A DNA stretch of 64,000 bases from Cupriavidus basilensis (lineage in GTDB: Bacteria; Pseudomonadota; Gammaproteobacteria; Burkholderiales; Burkholderiaceae): assembly GCF_000832305.1 (NCBI RefSeq), contig NZ_CP010537.1, positions 744,001 through 808,000 on the forward strand, in the 5' to 3' direction. Made by a program: the position numbers and the translations under genes. The stretch's first letter is position 1. Each line of letters begins with the position of its first letter. Below are positions 42,379-51,574 of the stretch, piece by piece. The notes beneath the pieces were generated by a model that saw only the letters and a list, made by a program, of their open reading frames with translations, did not search any database and was not told where the DNA came from.

Positions 42379-43212
42379 ATGAATAGTATGCGCACTCCCA
42401 AGACTCCCAAGACTCCAAAGACTCCAAAGGTGGATGCTGATCTCTCCAAAGGTGAGGAAAGCGGTGTGATTAAATCCGCCAAGCGAGTGCTCGAAGTATT
42501 CGAGTTTTTCGCCGAGCGTCGACGTCCCATCTCCGTCGGGGAATTGGCAGCGGCGCTGAACTATCCGCAATCCAGTAGCTCGGTACTACTCAAAAGCTTA
42601 GTGAAACTACGCTACCTGGACTACGATCGAAATGCGAGACTGTACGCACCGACGATGCGGGTTGCCCTCCTCGGCGGATGGGTTCATGACCAGCTATTCA
42701 CTGAAGCAAGTCTTTCTAAGGTCATCGATGGATTGCACGAGGCGTCTGGGCAGACCGTAATGCTTGGCATGCGGAATGACGCCTATGTGCAATATATCTA
42801 TTTAGTTCAAGGGGCGAACACAGAGATTCCCTGGTATATCAAGCCTGGCTCCTTGCGTCCTTTAGCGCGCTCTGCACTTGGTAAAGTGCTGTTGAGCCGC
42901 GAGACCGATGTGAACGCAATGCTGCTATTGCGCCGGATCAATGCCGAAGAGTCAGATCCTGCTAATCGGGTACCCTCGGCCGATCTGCTTCGTGAGCTGG
43001 ATATGATCCGACAACAAGGCTACGCGTACACCGAAGGTACAGTTAATCCATCTGCCGGTGTCATCGCGATTGAGTTGCCGACTCCCGCGAGTCAGCCGCC
43101 GATGGCGGTCGGGATAGGTGCTGCGATAGAAGTGTTACGTGCGAACCGTCAAACGTATCTCGATATGTTGAGAGAAGCAGTAGCGCCCTACCAGTTGAAG
43201 CCCCAACGTTGA
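42379..43212 (+). CDS. IclR-family transcriptional regulator
   Basis: 277 residues. A short N-terminal arm with four Thr-Pro-Lys repeats precedes the IclR winged helix (RVLEVFEFFAERRRPISVGE, ALNYPQSSSSVLLKSLVKLR). The effector domain contains RPLARSALGKVLLS and EGTVNPSAGVIAIELPTPAS. It follows the lyase gene by 83 bp in the same direction and probably controls the dicarboxylate-type operon upstream. Confidence 0.9.
   Translation: MNSMRTPKTPKTPKTPKVDADLSKGEESGVIKSAKRVLEVFEFFAERRRPISVGELAAALNYPQSSSSVLLKSLVKLRYLDYDRNARLYAPTMRVALLGGWVHDQLFTEASLSKVIDGLHEASGQTVMLGMRNDAYVQYIYLVQGANTEIPWYIKPGSLRPLARSALGKVLLSRETDVNAMLLLRRINAEESDPANRVPSADLLRELDMIRQQGYAYTEGTVNPSAGVIAIELPTPASQPPMAVGIGAAIEVLRANRQTYLDMLREAVAPYQLKPQR
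42394..42429 (+). repeat. 9-bp tandem repeat in the iclR-like gene
   Basis: Four copies of ACTCC(C/A)AAG encode the Thr-Pro-Lys repeats at residues 6-17 of the regulator. Copy number could vary by slippage and change the length of the N-terminal arm. Confidence 0.9.
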
Positions 43213-43314
43213 GCCTTCATGCAATACATCAATCGCTTAGGCGCCCCGATTGACGTCTTGCGGAGACAAGCAGCGGTGGCGGACGGCAGGAACGTAACGA
43301 GAGTCGCGCTCTCA

Positions 43315-45000
43315 TCATGGCCGCAAGACCGTGGGGGCGGGCTCGGCTCCGGCGAATGGGTAGTCCAAGCTGAAGTGCAGGCCGCGACTTTCGTGGCGTG
43401 CTAGGGCGCTTGTGACGATGAGTTGTGCGACGTCAATCATATTCCGCAAGACTAGCGATGTCGAGCTGGCAGGGGCCTTTCTTCTCCTACGCTCGTGCTC
43501 GCGATACATTCTGTTAATTTCCGCCTGCGCTTGATGGAGCCGTTCGTTGGACCGGACGATGCCGGCATGAGTTGACATAAGTTCGCGCAGCGTGGTTATA
43601 GTGGAATTGATCGATAAATTCTCAAATTCCGTAGCCAGTCTCTCATCTGGTCGCGGTCGAATGCCACAATGCAGTTGTGGCAGCGTTGAGTTCGCCAGCG
43701 TATCGGTTGTCTGCTCCGCAATCTTCTGTGCCGCTGCGCGCGCAATCACGATGCATTCAAGTAGAGAATTGCTGGCCAGCCGATTGGCGCCATGAAGGCC
43801 GGTGCATCCGGTTTCGCCTACAGCGTACAGTCCGGCGAGGTCAGTGCGTCCAGACAGGTCGGTCAGCACTCCTCCGCAGGTGTAGTGGGCCGCCGGGACA
43901 ACTGGAATTGGATCCCGAGTGATGTCAATGCCGATTGCCTTGCAACGTGCGAAGATCGTCGGAAAGTGTGATGTCAGGAAGGACGCCGAGCGATGTCGAA
44001 TGTCTAGGTAAACATACTTCGCCCCGTATTTGGCCATTTCCTGCTCGATGGCGCGCGCTACAACATCGCGGGTCGCCAGCTCGGCCGCAGGGTCATACGC
44101 GAGCATGAAGCGTTGGCCGTCGTGGACGCGCTTGAGAAGTCCACCTTCGCCGCGAACCGCTTCGGAAACTAGAAAGGTATCTCCGACCGGATGGTACAGG
44201 GACGTGGGATGAAACTGCACGAACTCCATGTTGGCAACGCGGCAGCCTGCACGCCAGGCCATCGCGATTCCATCGCCGGACGCTGAGGCTGGATTTGTTG
44301 TGTGAAGGAAGACATGGCCTGCGCCCCCCGTTGCCAGAACGGTACTGGCTGCCGCAATCGTCTTTGTGCTGCCGGTGCGAACATCCAGAACGTGAAGTCC
44401 CACGCAGGTATGATTGGACGAACCGGGGACTCCCGAAGTGAGCAGATCTACCGCGAAATGGTGCTCGAAGATTTTGATTCTTCGATGGCTGCGAACTTTG
44501 GCGCCCAGCGCCTCCATGATGGCGCGGCCAGTTGCGTCAGCGGCGTGAACAACGCGGCGTTGACTGTGGCCACCTTCACGCGTCAGATGTAGTCCGGATT
44601 CGGCATGGTCGTCCGGCGTGAAGTCGACGCCATGGGATCGTAGCCACGCGACCGCTTCGGGACCCCGCTCGACAATATAGCGTGCTGCCGCTTCGTCGCT
44701 CAGCCCGGCGCCTGCGCAAAGAGTATCGCCGATATGATCTGCGAAGCTGTCGCGCCTATCCAGCACCGCGGACACGCCTCCTTGCGCCAGCACACTTGCC
44801 CCTTGTGTTAATGCTGTCTTGCTGACGAGTGCTACATCGTAGCGCTGTGCCAGTTCCAAGGCAGCCGTAAGACCAGCAAGCCCGCTCCCGACAATGGCTA
44901 CATCGAATAAGGCGGCTGGTGGCATCGCGAGAGCCTGATTTCTGTGCATTTTGTTAGTGTCAAAAACCACGGATAGCTTGTCTTCGGTTGCGAACGACAT
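43315..45000 (-). CDS. nadB: L-aspartate oxidase (NadB)
   Basis: 561 residues. The FAD motif VAIVGSGLAGLTAALELAQR, the succinate dehydrogenase/fumarate reductase-type signature HLTREGGHSQRRVVHAADAT, and ETGCTGLHGANRLASNSLLE are all intact. It oxidises L-aspartate to iminoaspartate, the first step of NAD synthesis. ATG 45000 gives a 20-residue extension before the usual start; MPPAALFDVAIVG at codon 26 is another possibility. nadA and nadC are not near, and the gene stands between catabolic genes, so it may be a second copy or an amino-acid/succinate-type oxidase recruited to the cluster. Confidence 0.88.
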   Translation of the reverse strand: MSFATEDKLSVVFDTNKMHRNQALAMPPAALFDVAIVGSGLAGLTAALELAQRYDVALVSKTALTQGASVLAQGGVSAVLDRRDSFADHIGDTLCAGAGLSDEAAARYIVERGPEAVAWLRSHGVDFTPDDHAESGLHLTREGGHSQRRVVHAADATGRAIMEALGAKVRSHRRIKIFEHHFAVDLLTSGVPGSSNHTCVGLHVLDVRTGSTKTIAAASTVLATGGAGHVFLHTTNPASASGDGIAMAWRAGCRVANMEFVQFHPTSLYHPVGDTFLVSEAVRGEGGLLKRVHDGQRFMLAYDPAAELATRDVVARAIEQEMAKYGAKYVYLDIRHRSASFLTSHFPTIFARCKAIGIDITRDPIPVVPAAHYTCGGVLTDLSGRTDLAGLYAVGETGCTGLHGANRLASNSLLECIVIARAAAQKIAEQTTDTLANSTLPQLHCGIRPRPDERLATEFENLSINSTITTLRELMSTHAGIVRSNERLHQAQAEINRMYREHERRRRKAPASSTSLVLRNMIDVAQLIVTSALARHESRGLHFSLDYPFAGAEPAPTVLRP

Positions 45001-45127
45001 TGATTTCAGCTTAACTGAAGATCCCCGGAAATAAGTGCCTCTCTGTCAAATATCACGAGTCTGATGTTATCTCTGTCTCTCCCCGGACTCGCAGGTACGC
45101 ACTAATATCTCAAGAAGGAGGGTCGCC

Positions 45128-45184
45128 TTGCGAGCAAATTGCAGAGCCGCCTGTTTCTTTGCACCTCGCAATTCGATTCCATGA
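45128..45184 (+). CDS. 18-codon leader peptide overlapping the acyl-CoA ligase start
   Basis: A near-perfect ribosome site (AAGGAGGG, 45115-45122) does not serve the ligase ATG, which lies 59 bp further on. It is correctly placed for TTG 45128, which opens an 18-codon frame (MRANCRAACFFAPRNSIP) whose TGA overlaps the ligase ATG 45181 as ATGA. This suggests translational coupling through a short leader. Translation is inferred only from spacing. Confidence 0.4.
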   Translation: MRANCRAACFFAPRNSIP

Positions 45185-46731
45185 TAATCACTGAGCTATT
45201 CGATCTGGCCGTTGCGGCTCATCCTGATCGCGCCTTTTTAATTGACGGCAAAAGAACTCTGACTTATCGAGATGTACAGGACGCTTCCTTGGGCGTCGCG
45301 GCGGGACTGCAAGCTATTGGTTTCGGAGAAGGGGCGCGCGGCGCAGTCCTGTCTGTCAATGATTCATCAGCGATTGTATGTATCCTTGGGCTGCTAAGAT
45401 CCGGTGTTGTTTGGTTGCCAGTCAATCCGAGAAACGCAATTTGCGAAAATACTCGAGCGTTGCAAATATTCAAATGCAACGTACTTTTTTTTCACAGTAG
45501 TTTTCTTGAATTGCTGCCCCAGATTCTTTCCGGCGCGCCGTGTATCCAGAGTGTCATCTGTATTGATAGAGACGATACCGACTATCCCCGCATGGGATCG
45601 TGGATGCCATCTCAACAGCCCGCATATCGCTCGTTGCCACCTGACCCTGATCGCCTTGCTGCTATAAGTGTGACGAGTGGCACGACCGGCAAGCCAAAAG
45701 GTGTGATGCTGACAGAGCGGAACTTTGTGGCGTTTACCCTCGGCTACGCACAGCTCCTACATGAGGATACGCCGCCTGTATTTCTTGCCGCAGCACCAAT
45801 CACCCATGTCGCTGGTCGCATGTGTTTCCCGGTAATGCACCTCGGCGGTACGGTAGTGCTACTGCCTTCTGCTGAGCCTCAGGCCATCCTTAAAGCGATC
45901 CAGCATTACAAGATTACGCGGCTTTTTCTACCTCCGACGGCGATCTACAACTTGCTGGACCAGCCCAATGTGCGCGCGATCGACTATTCGTCTCTGAAGT
46001 ACTTCGTTTTCGGTGGCGCTCCTATGGCTATTGCGAGGCTGAAGGAGGCGATTGACGTGTTCGGCCCTGTGATGACACAGGGCTACGGCCAAACGGAAGC
46101 CCCAATGCTGATTGCACAAATGTATCCTCAGGATTACTTCGTGAGCGGGGAGATCGCGCCCGACAGTCGGCTCATGTCGTGCGGCCGGCCGACTGCCGCA
46201 GCCGATGTGGCAATCATGGACGAGGGCGGGAACGTACTGCCTCCCGGTATGGAAGGGGAAATCGTCGTGCGGGGAGCGTTTGTGATGTCTGGCTACGAGA
46301 ATGATCTCGCGGCCACGGCCGAAGTCTCCGCATTCGGATGGCACCACACCGGGGATATCGGCTGCTTCGATGCTGATGGCTTTCTCTTCATCGTGGATCG
46401 TAAAAAGGACATGATCATATCCGGTGGATTTAACGTCTATCCTGCCGAGATAGAACGGGTGCTCTTAGATCAACCTGGTGTTCAGGACTGCGCTGTAATT
46501 GGTGTTCCCGACGCCAAGTGGGGGGAAGCGGTGAAGGCGGTTGTTCAACCAGTTCCCGGCCACGAGGTCGATCCGACGCTCCTGCAGGCCGTTTGCCGGA
46601 CAAATCTGGGAGGCGTGAAAACGCCAAAGTCCATCGAGATCTGGTCATCGCTCCCGCGAAACGAGGCGGGTAAAGTCCTGAAGCGAGAAATCCGACGGCA
46701 ATTTTGGGTCGACAAAGACCGGCGTATCTGA
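45181..46731 (+). CDS. Acyl-CoA synthetase (AMP-dependent)
   Basis: 516 residues. The P-loop-like motif TSGTTGKPKGVML, the A5-type region TQGYGQTEAPML, the hinge HHTGDIGCFDADGFLFIVDR and the late catalytic lysine in AGKVLKREIRR are present, so it is a complete ANL ligase of fatty-acid or aryl-CoA type. It is divergent from nadB and may be translated through the leader frame at 45128. A porin, a CitE-like lyase and an enoyl-CoA hydratase gene follow in the same direction, suggesting it activates the substrate of that set. GC content is low compared with the first 35 kb. Confidence 0.87.
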   Translation: MIITELFDLAVAAHPDRAFLIDGKRTLTYRDVQDASLGVAAGLQAIGFGEGARGAVLSVNDSSAIVCILGLLRSGVVWLPVNPRNAICENTRALQIFKCNVLFFHSSFLELLPQILSGAPCIQSVICIDRDDTDYPRMGSWMPSQQPAYRSLPPDPDRLAAISVTSGTTGKPKGVMLTERNFVAFTLGYAQLLHEDTPPVFLAAAPITHVAGRMCFPVMHLGGTVVLLPSAEPQAILKAIQHYKITRLFLPPTAIYNLLDQPNVRAIDYSSLKYFVFGGAPMAIARLKEAIDVFGPVMTQGYGQTEAPMLIAQMYPQDYFVSGEIAPDSRLMSCGRPTAAADVAIMDEGGNVLPPGMEGEIVVRGAFVMSGYENDLAATAEVSAFGWHHTGDIGCFDADGFLFIVDRKKDMIISGGFNVYPAEIERVLLDQPGVQDCAVIGVPDAKWGEAVKAVVQPVPGHEVDPTLLQAVCRTNLGGVKTPKSIEIWSSLPRNEAGKVLKREIRRQFWVDKDRRI

Positions 46732-46868
46732 ACCAAAGTTATCACAACCTTGATATGTCGTCAGGGAGCGCGTCCCCCTCTTGTCTGGGCTCCGCGCTGC
46801 TTTTACCCTGTGTCCGGGACAAAGTCTTTAATACCTAAAGATACATTAAAAAATCAGGAGACGAATAT

Positions 46869-47981
46869 ATGCGAATGGCCGCCGTGTGCATGGCGCTTGG
46901 TATCACTTGTGGTTTCGATGCCAACGCGCAATCTAATATTACCTTGTATGGCGTGGTTGATACGAACATTGAGTATGTGAATCACTATTCCACCGTCACG
47001 CCATCGGTGGCTAATGGATTTGCTACGGGGCCTGCTGCGAACCGCGTGGCGATGATGCCGGGCGGTCTGTCGGGTTCGCGCTGGGGCTTGCGGGGGACCG
47101 AAGAGCTGGGCGGAGGTTTGCAGGCATTATTTGTGCTCGAGAGTGGCTTTGGTGTAGACGACGGGAAACTGCAGCAAGGTGGGCGAATCTTCGGCCGCCA
47201 AGCCTTTGTAGGTTTGAATAGTGCGATGGGTCAGCTCACCTTTGGGCGGCAATACTCGACCATGTTCGACACCATTTCCAATTTCGCACCGTCGCGCTAT
47301 GCCACTCAGTATGAGCCCGCGATCGCACTACTCGGATTAGGATATCGCGCTGACAATAGTCTCAAATACGTGGGCAAGTTCGGCGGTTTCAACCTGGAAG
47401 GCCACTGGTCTTTTGGTAATGGCGTCGCGGGTGCAGGTGAAGTGCCGGGACAATTCCGGCGAGATACTAGCTATGGTGGGGCAGTATCGTATGAAAGTGG
47501 TCCGCTCGGTTTCGCGCTTGTATATGACCAATATAATCCGACGCTGACAGCGTCTGGCGCAACCGGTACCTTCAAAAAGGTAGCCGGTGCGGCTAGTTAT
47601 GCGATCGGTGATGCCAAATTGATGGGTGGCTACCGCTGGGGGCGGAGTGACGGCGCGAGCGGCGATACTCTATTGCGCGACAACTATTACTGGATCGGTG
47701 TGACCTATCAGGTGACCGCTCCGTGGGGTATTTCTCTGGCATATTACTACGACGACGTGCGCGAATTGGCGGGCAATAATATTAATAATCCTTGGCAGGT
47801 AACATTCATTACAAACTACAGCTTTTCGAAGCGAACCGATGTTTATCTGACGACGGCATATGTCAAAAATTCCGGGATCAACTTTGACACATCCGCCATC
47901 AACTTCGCAAATGGCTACTTCCTCGGCCAAGGTAAGAACGATATGTTCGCAGCGGCCATTGGTATTCGGCATAAATTCTGA
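46869..47981 (+). CDS. General porin (OmpC-like)
   Basis: 370 residues. A short signal peptide ends at DANAQ, then SNITLYGVVDTNIEYVN. SRWGLRGTEELGGG, GFGVDDGKLQQGGRIFGRQA and the terminal IGIRHKF match Burkholderiales porins, like the gene at 21189. It sits between the acyl-CoA ligase and CitE-like genes and probably lets their substrate pass the outer membrane. Confidence 0.9.
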   Translation: MRMAAVCMALGITCGFDANAQSNITLYGVVDTNIEYVNHYSTVTPSVANGFATGPAANRVAMMPGGLSGSRWGLRGTEELGGGLQALFVLESGFGVDDGKLQQGGRIFGRQAFVGLNSAMGQLTFGRQYSTMFDTISNFAPSRYATQYEPAIALLGLGYRADNSLKYVGKFGGFNLEGHWSFGNGVAGAGEVPGQFRRDTSYGGAVSYESGPLGFALVYDQYNPTLTASGATGTFKKVAGAASYAIGDAKLMGGYRWGRSDGASGDTLLRDNYYWIGVTYQVTAPWGISLAYYYDDVRELAGNNINNPWQVTFITNYSFSKRTDVYLTTAYVKNSGINFDTSAINFANGYFLGQGKNDMFAAAIGIRHKF

Positions 47982-48167
47982 TATTCCTCAAAAGTGCAGA
48001 TTATCATGCGATGGCATTGATCCCATTGGTAACGTTGAAAAGTGACGTCTAAATTTTACATTCCGATATTATCGAAGCTCGATGTCGGTGATTATCGCTA
48101 GATCTCGGAAGAAAGTTAATACGTGCTCGAAGTTTCTACCCAAAAAATCTGGTGAGGGGGGCAGACG

Positions 48168-49079
48168 ATGGCAAACTTAATTCTTAAAAAGCATTTAAAC
48201 ATGTCTCGAAATAGACATCGTCGATCGGTACTTTACACGCCCGGCGCAAATGTGCGCGCGCTTGAGAAAGCGAAACTGCTAAATGCAGACGGATTTATTC
48301 TAGACCTAGAAGATGCCGTGGCGCCGGATGCAAAGGAAGATGCGCGCGAAAATGTGGCACGTGCTATTGAAAGTGGAGGTTATGGTGGGAAGGAGGTTCT
48401 CGTACGCATCAATAGCCTCGACACGAAATGGGGGAAAGGCGATCTTGAAATAGTTGCTCGGAGTGCGGCCGACGGCATTGTGATTCCGAAAGTCGAAAGC
48501 GCGGAGAATGTCCGTGAGGTGCGGGCAATCATGATCGAAGTCGGGGCCCCGGAGTCAATGCGGATCTGGTGCATGATCGAAACTCCAAGAGGAGTTCTTC
48601 GAGCGGAAGAGATAGCTGGGAGTGACGCGCAACTGGGCGGCTTGATCATGGGTACCAGCGACCTTGCGAAGGAATTGGGGTGCGCGCACACGCGAATGCG
48701 TTTGCCGATGCTCGCCAGTTTAGGAAGATGCGTGCTTGTGGCGCGAGCGTACGGCCTGAGCATTTTGGACGGGGTTCATCTGGATCTCGATGACGCAAAA
48801 GGCTTTCAGCTATCTTGTGAACAAGGCAGGGAGTTCGGTTTTAATGGTAAGACCCTGATTCATCCGAAGACCATAGATAAAGCAAATGAAATTTTCTCTC
48901 CAAATCAAGATGAACTGAATTGGGCGAAAAAGATCATTGCAGCCTACCGGCAGGGGGTTGCCGAAGGTAAAGGAGTTGTTGTCGTGGACGGTCACCTCAT
49001 TGAAAACTTGCACGTTGCGGCCGCGCAAGAGCTACTAGAAATAAGCAAAGCGCTATCGGATAGCACTGGCGAGGCATGA
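48168..49079 (+). CDS. HpcH/HpaI-CitE family lyase, second copy
   Basis: 303 residues from ATG 48168 (ribosome site GTGAGGGGGG); MSRNRHRRSVLYTPG at codon 13 is the usual family start, so translation may begin there. Motifs: GFILDLEDAVAPDAKEDARE, IPKVESAENVREVRA, RIWCMIETPRGVLRAEEIAG, GTSDLAKELG and NGKTLIHPKTID. It is closer to citrate lyase beta/CoA-ester lyase sequences than the 41372 protein and probably cleaves a 3-hydroxy-3-carboxyacyl-CoA. The enoyl-CoA hydratase gene follows. Confidence 0.86.
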   Translation: MANLILKKHLNMSRNRHRRSVLYTPGANVRALEKAKLLNADGFILDLEDAVAPDAKEDARENVARAIESGGYGGKEVLVRINSLDTKWGKGDLEIVARSAADGIVIPKVESAENVREVRAIMIEVGAPESMRIWCMIETPRGVLRAEEIAGSDAQLGGLIMGTSDLAKELGCAHTRMRLPMLASLGRCVLVARAYGLSILDGVHLDLDDAKGFQLSCEQGREFGFNGKTLIHPKTIDKANEIFSPNQDELNWAKKIIAAYRQGVAEGKGVVVVDGHLIENLHVAAAQELLEISKALSDSTGEA

Positions 49080-49183
49080 TGACAACCCAGAAACCAGGCG
49101 ATGGCTGGAAAGTGTCAGTGAGAGTCCATTTGAAAGAACCAGATATTGCATAGGATTTCGGATCTTGGAGTTAGGGAGTAGTA

Positions 49184-49957
49184 ATGATCAGAAAGGTATT
49201 TGTAGAGAATCAGGGTGCGGTTTCAGTTATCACGATGGACGCTTCCCCAGGGCTGAATACAGTGGATCCGGAATTCTGCGCTCAGATGCTGGCAGCGCTT
49301 GATGAGGCAACTCATTCGCCTAACACACGAACCGTTGTGCTACAAGGATCGCGAAAACTATTTTCCGCTGGGGGGAGTCTGCCTTATATAAAGCATACAC
49401 TCGAAAGCCCAGGCGAACTTCTGGCTTCGTTAATCGATGCCTTTCATGAAGTGATTTTGACCATCCGCAGGATTCCAATTCCCGTGATCGCGAGCGTGCA
49501 CGGTGCGGCCGCTGGAGCTGGGTTTTCGCTCGCAATGGCTTGTGACCTGATTGTCGCCGCGGACACGGCGCGCTTCGTTGTCGGATATTCAAAGTTGGGG
49601 ACCTCAAGTGATGGTGGGCTGACATTCCAGCTTTCCAGGAGGCTCGGTTCGCGGCGCGCAATGGAGGTATTTTTGCTCATGGAATCATTGGACGCTGCCC
49701 TTGCTTGCGAGATGGGGTTGGTGAACCGTGTAACAAACGAAATCGACTTGCGAAGGGACACCTTGCTACTGGCGGAGAGGCTGGCCGCTCAGGAGCCGGA
49801 GGCAGTTTGCGCGATCAAAGGCCTGCTCAATTTGTCCACAGGACCGGGTCTGGAAGAGCATTTGCAGCGAGAAAAGCACGCGTTTCTACGCTGTGCTGCG
49901 ACTCCAGAGTTCCGAGAGCGTGTAATGAACTTTGGCGGTCCGGTCAATAAAGGCTAA
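49184..49957 (+). CDS. Enoyl-CoA hydratase/isomerase family protein
   Basis: 257-residue crotonase-fold protein. The oxyanion-hole segments are visible as SRKLFSAGGSLPYIK and ASVHGAAAGAGFSLAMACDL, and the second conserved region as YSKLGTSSDGGLTFQLSRRL. The two catalytic Glu positions of classical hydratases are not both evident in this region (SSDGG instead of a Glu-containing stretch), so isomerase or hydrolase activity is also possible. It follows the CitE-like gene by 104 bp. Confidence 0.87.
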   Translation: MIRKVFVENQGAVSVITMDASPGLNTVDPEFCAQMLAALDEATHSPNTRTVVLQGSRKLFSAGGSLPYIKHTLESPGELLASLIDAFHEVILTIRRIPIPVIASVHGAAAGAGFSLAMACDLIVAADTARFVVGYSKLGTSSDGGLTFQLSRRLGSRRAMEVFLLMESLDAALACEMGLVNRVTNEIDLRRDTLLLAERLAAQEPEAVCAIKGLLNLSTGPGLEEHLQREKHAFLRCAATPEFRERVMNFGGPVNKG

Positions 49958-50078
49958 ATCAGCGATAGCCGACCTACGATGAGAAGCGAAGAAGCCAGAT
50001 TGGCTTAGGGCGGCATGAAATACGTTTTAGGAAAGCCATCGCTGGTGAACCTATGAAATAGAAGTTGGAGACACGAAG

Positions 50079-51050
50079 ATGATAAGGAAAATATTTTTTG
50101 GATTAGTGTGCATATTTGTTGGTACGCAACCTTGTTTTGTTCCTATCGCTTCCGCGCAGCCGTACCCTAGCCGAGCTATACGAATGGTGGTTCCGTTTGC
50201 GGCTGGTACAGGAACCGACGCAGTAGCGAGAATCATTGGGCAGGCGATAAGTAAAAACGCGAATGTGCCCGTCGTGGTAGACAATTTCCCCGGGGCAAAT
50301 GGATTCATTGGTGCAAAGGAAGTAGCGCGAGCGCCCGCTGACGGCTACACGATCCTTATGACTACGAGCACAACCCATGCGGCAAATGCGGCAATGTTTA
50401 AACAGTTGCCTTATGATCCGATAAAGGACTTTGAGCCCGTGGGGAAAACCGGGGACGCCACACTGGCGTTGGTTGTTAGATCAGATAGCCCTTATCGAAA
50501 TATTTCCTCATTTGCTAATACCATTAGATCGAAAAAGTCTCTGACTTTTGGTGCTTCCAGTGCCTCTACTCGTATTGCCGCGGAAATGCTAAAGCTTCGT
50601 CTCAAGGGTAATCTGTTGTATGTTCCCTATCGGTCATCGCCACAGGCACTTACGGATCTCTTGGGCGGACAGTTCGATTTCATGACATGTGACCTCTCCC
50701 CGGCATTACCACTAATACGCGCCGGAAAGCTCACGGCCCTTGCCGTGACATCGAAGCAACGAGATTCCCATCTGCCAAACGTTCCGACTATCGCGGAAAG
50801 TGGGCTCCCTGGATTCGAACTAACTGCTTGGTCTGCGGCCTTCGCACCTGCACGAACCCCGAAGGCCGTTATTGACCGTCTCAATTTTTTCCTTCGGCAA
50901 GCGCTGGAAGATGAAGGTGTCCGGAAACAGATGATCGAGAAAGGGGTGACACCGTCCTATTCAACTAGTGAGGAATTAGGAATTTTTGTGGTTCAGGAGT
51001 CAAAGAAGTGGGCTCAGGTGGTAAGAGATGCCGGAATTAGTCCGGAATAG
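50079..51050 (+). CDS. Tripartite tricarboxylate transporter receptor (TctC/Bug family)
   Basis: 323 residues with an N-terminal signal peptide (IFFGLVCIFVGTQPCF) and the mature start QPYPSRAIRMVVPFAAGTGT. VVDNFPGANGFIGAKEVARA and VPYRSSPQALTDLLGGQFDF are typical Bug motifs. The gene is AT-richer than the other Bug genes in the window. It belongs to the porin/CitE/enoyl-CoA hydratase set by position and may bind the acid degraded by that set. Confidence 0.9.
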   Translation: MIRKIFFGLVCIFVGTQPCFVPIASAQPYPSRAIRMVVPFAAGTGTDAVARIIGQAISKNANVPVVVDNFPGANGFIGAKEVARAPADGYTILMTTSTTHAANAAMFKQLPYDPIKDFEPVGKTGDATLALVVRSDSPYRNISSFANTIRSKKSLTFGASSASTRIAAEMLKLRLKGNLLYVPYRSSPQALTDLLGGQFDFMTCDLSPALPLIRAGKLTALAVTSKQRDSHLPNVPTIAESGLPGFELTAWSAAFAPARTPKAVIDRLNFFLRQALEDEGVRKQMIEKGVTPSYSTSEELGIFVVQESKKWAQVVRDAGISPE

Positions 51051-51574
51051 AACTATTTGAATGCTCGACACGCTCGACACGCTCGACGGCGAGGCGAGTA
51101 TACCAGGGGAAAATGAAGCGGTGGTGATCCAAGCTGGCGGAAGACATTCTCCGCTTGGGGAATATCCCTACAGCAGACAGGAAAACGAGCGCCAGGGAAA
51201 TCTGCTCGAGGCTTCAATCGATTACTCCCGCGGAGTGATTCTCTCGCGTCGCTGCATCCAACGGCAGGATTGCAGGCGGTCTTGGCGAGTCCCGGGACCG
51301 GTCTCTCACTGACGATGACGCGTGACCTCGTTCTTACCTCGCGGTCGGCACGCTTCAGTGTGGCCATCCAAGGTTTGGAACATTAAGCGACGGTGGGCAG
51401 AAGTTCCAATTGGGATGCGCGTCGGCACGCCGGGAGCAATGGGAGTGTGTCCCTGCGCTCGACGCGGTAACCGGGCGAGTTGGGAACTCCCAGACCGTCG
51501 GAGAGCTCTTGATTAATAAAGAAAGCACGGAGACGGAAGGGGTTGGGTTGGTTCCTATAACAATGGAGACAGAA
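51051..51574. other. 524-bp gap with a short tandem repeat
   Basis: Apart from three 9-bp units GCTCGACAC/GCTCGACGG at 51063-51089 and the upstream region of the MFS gene, no gene or clear regulatory site is visible. Open frames here have no recognisable content. Confidence 0.6.
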
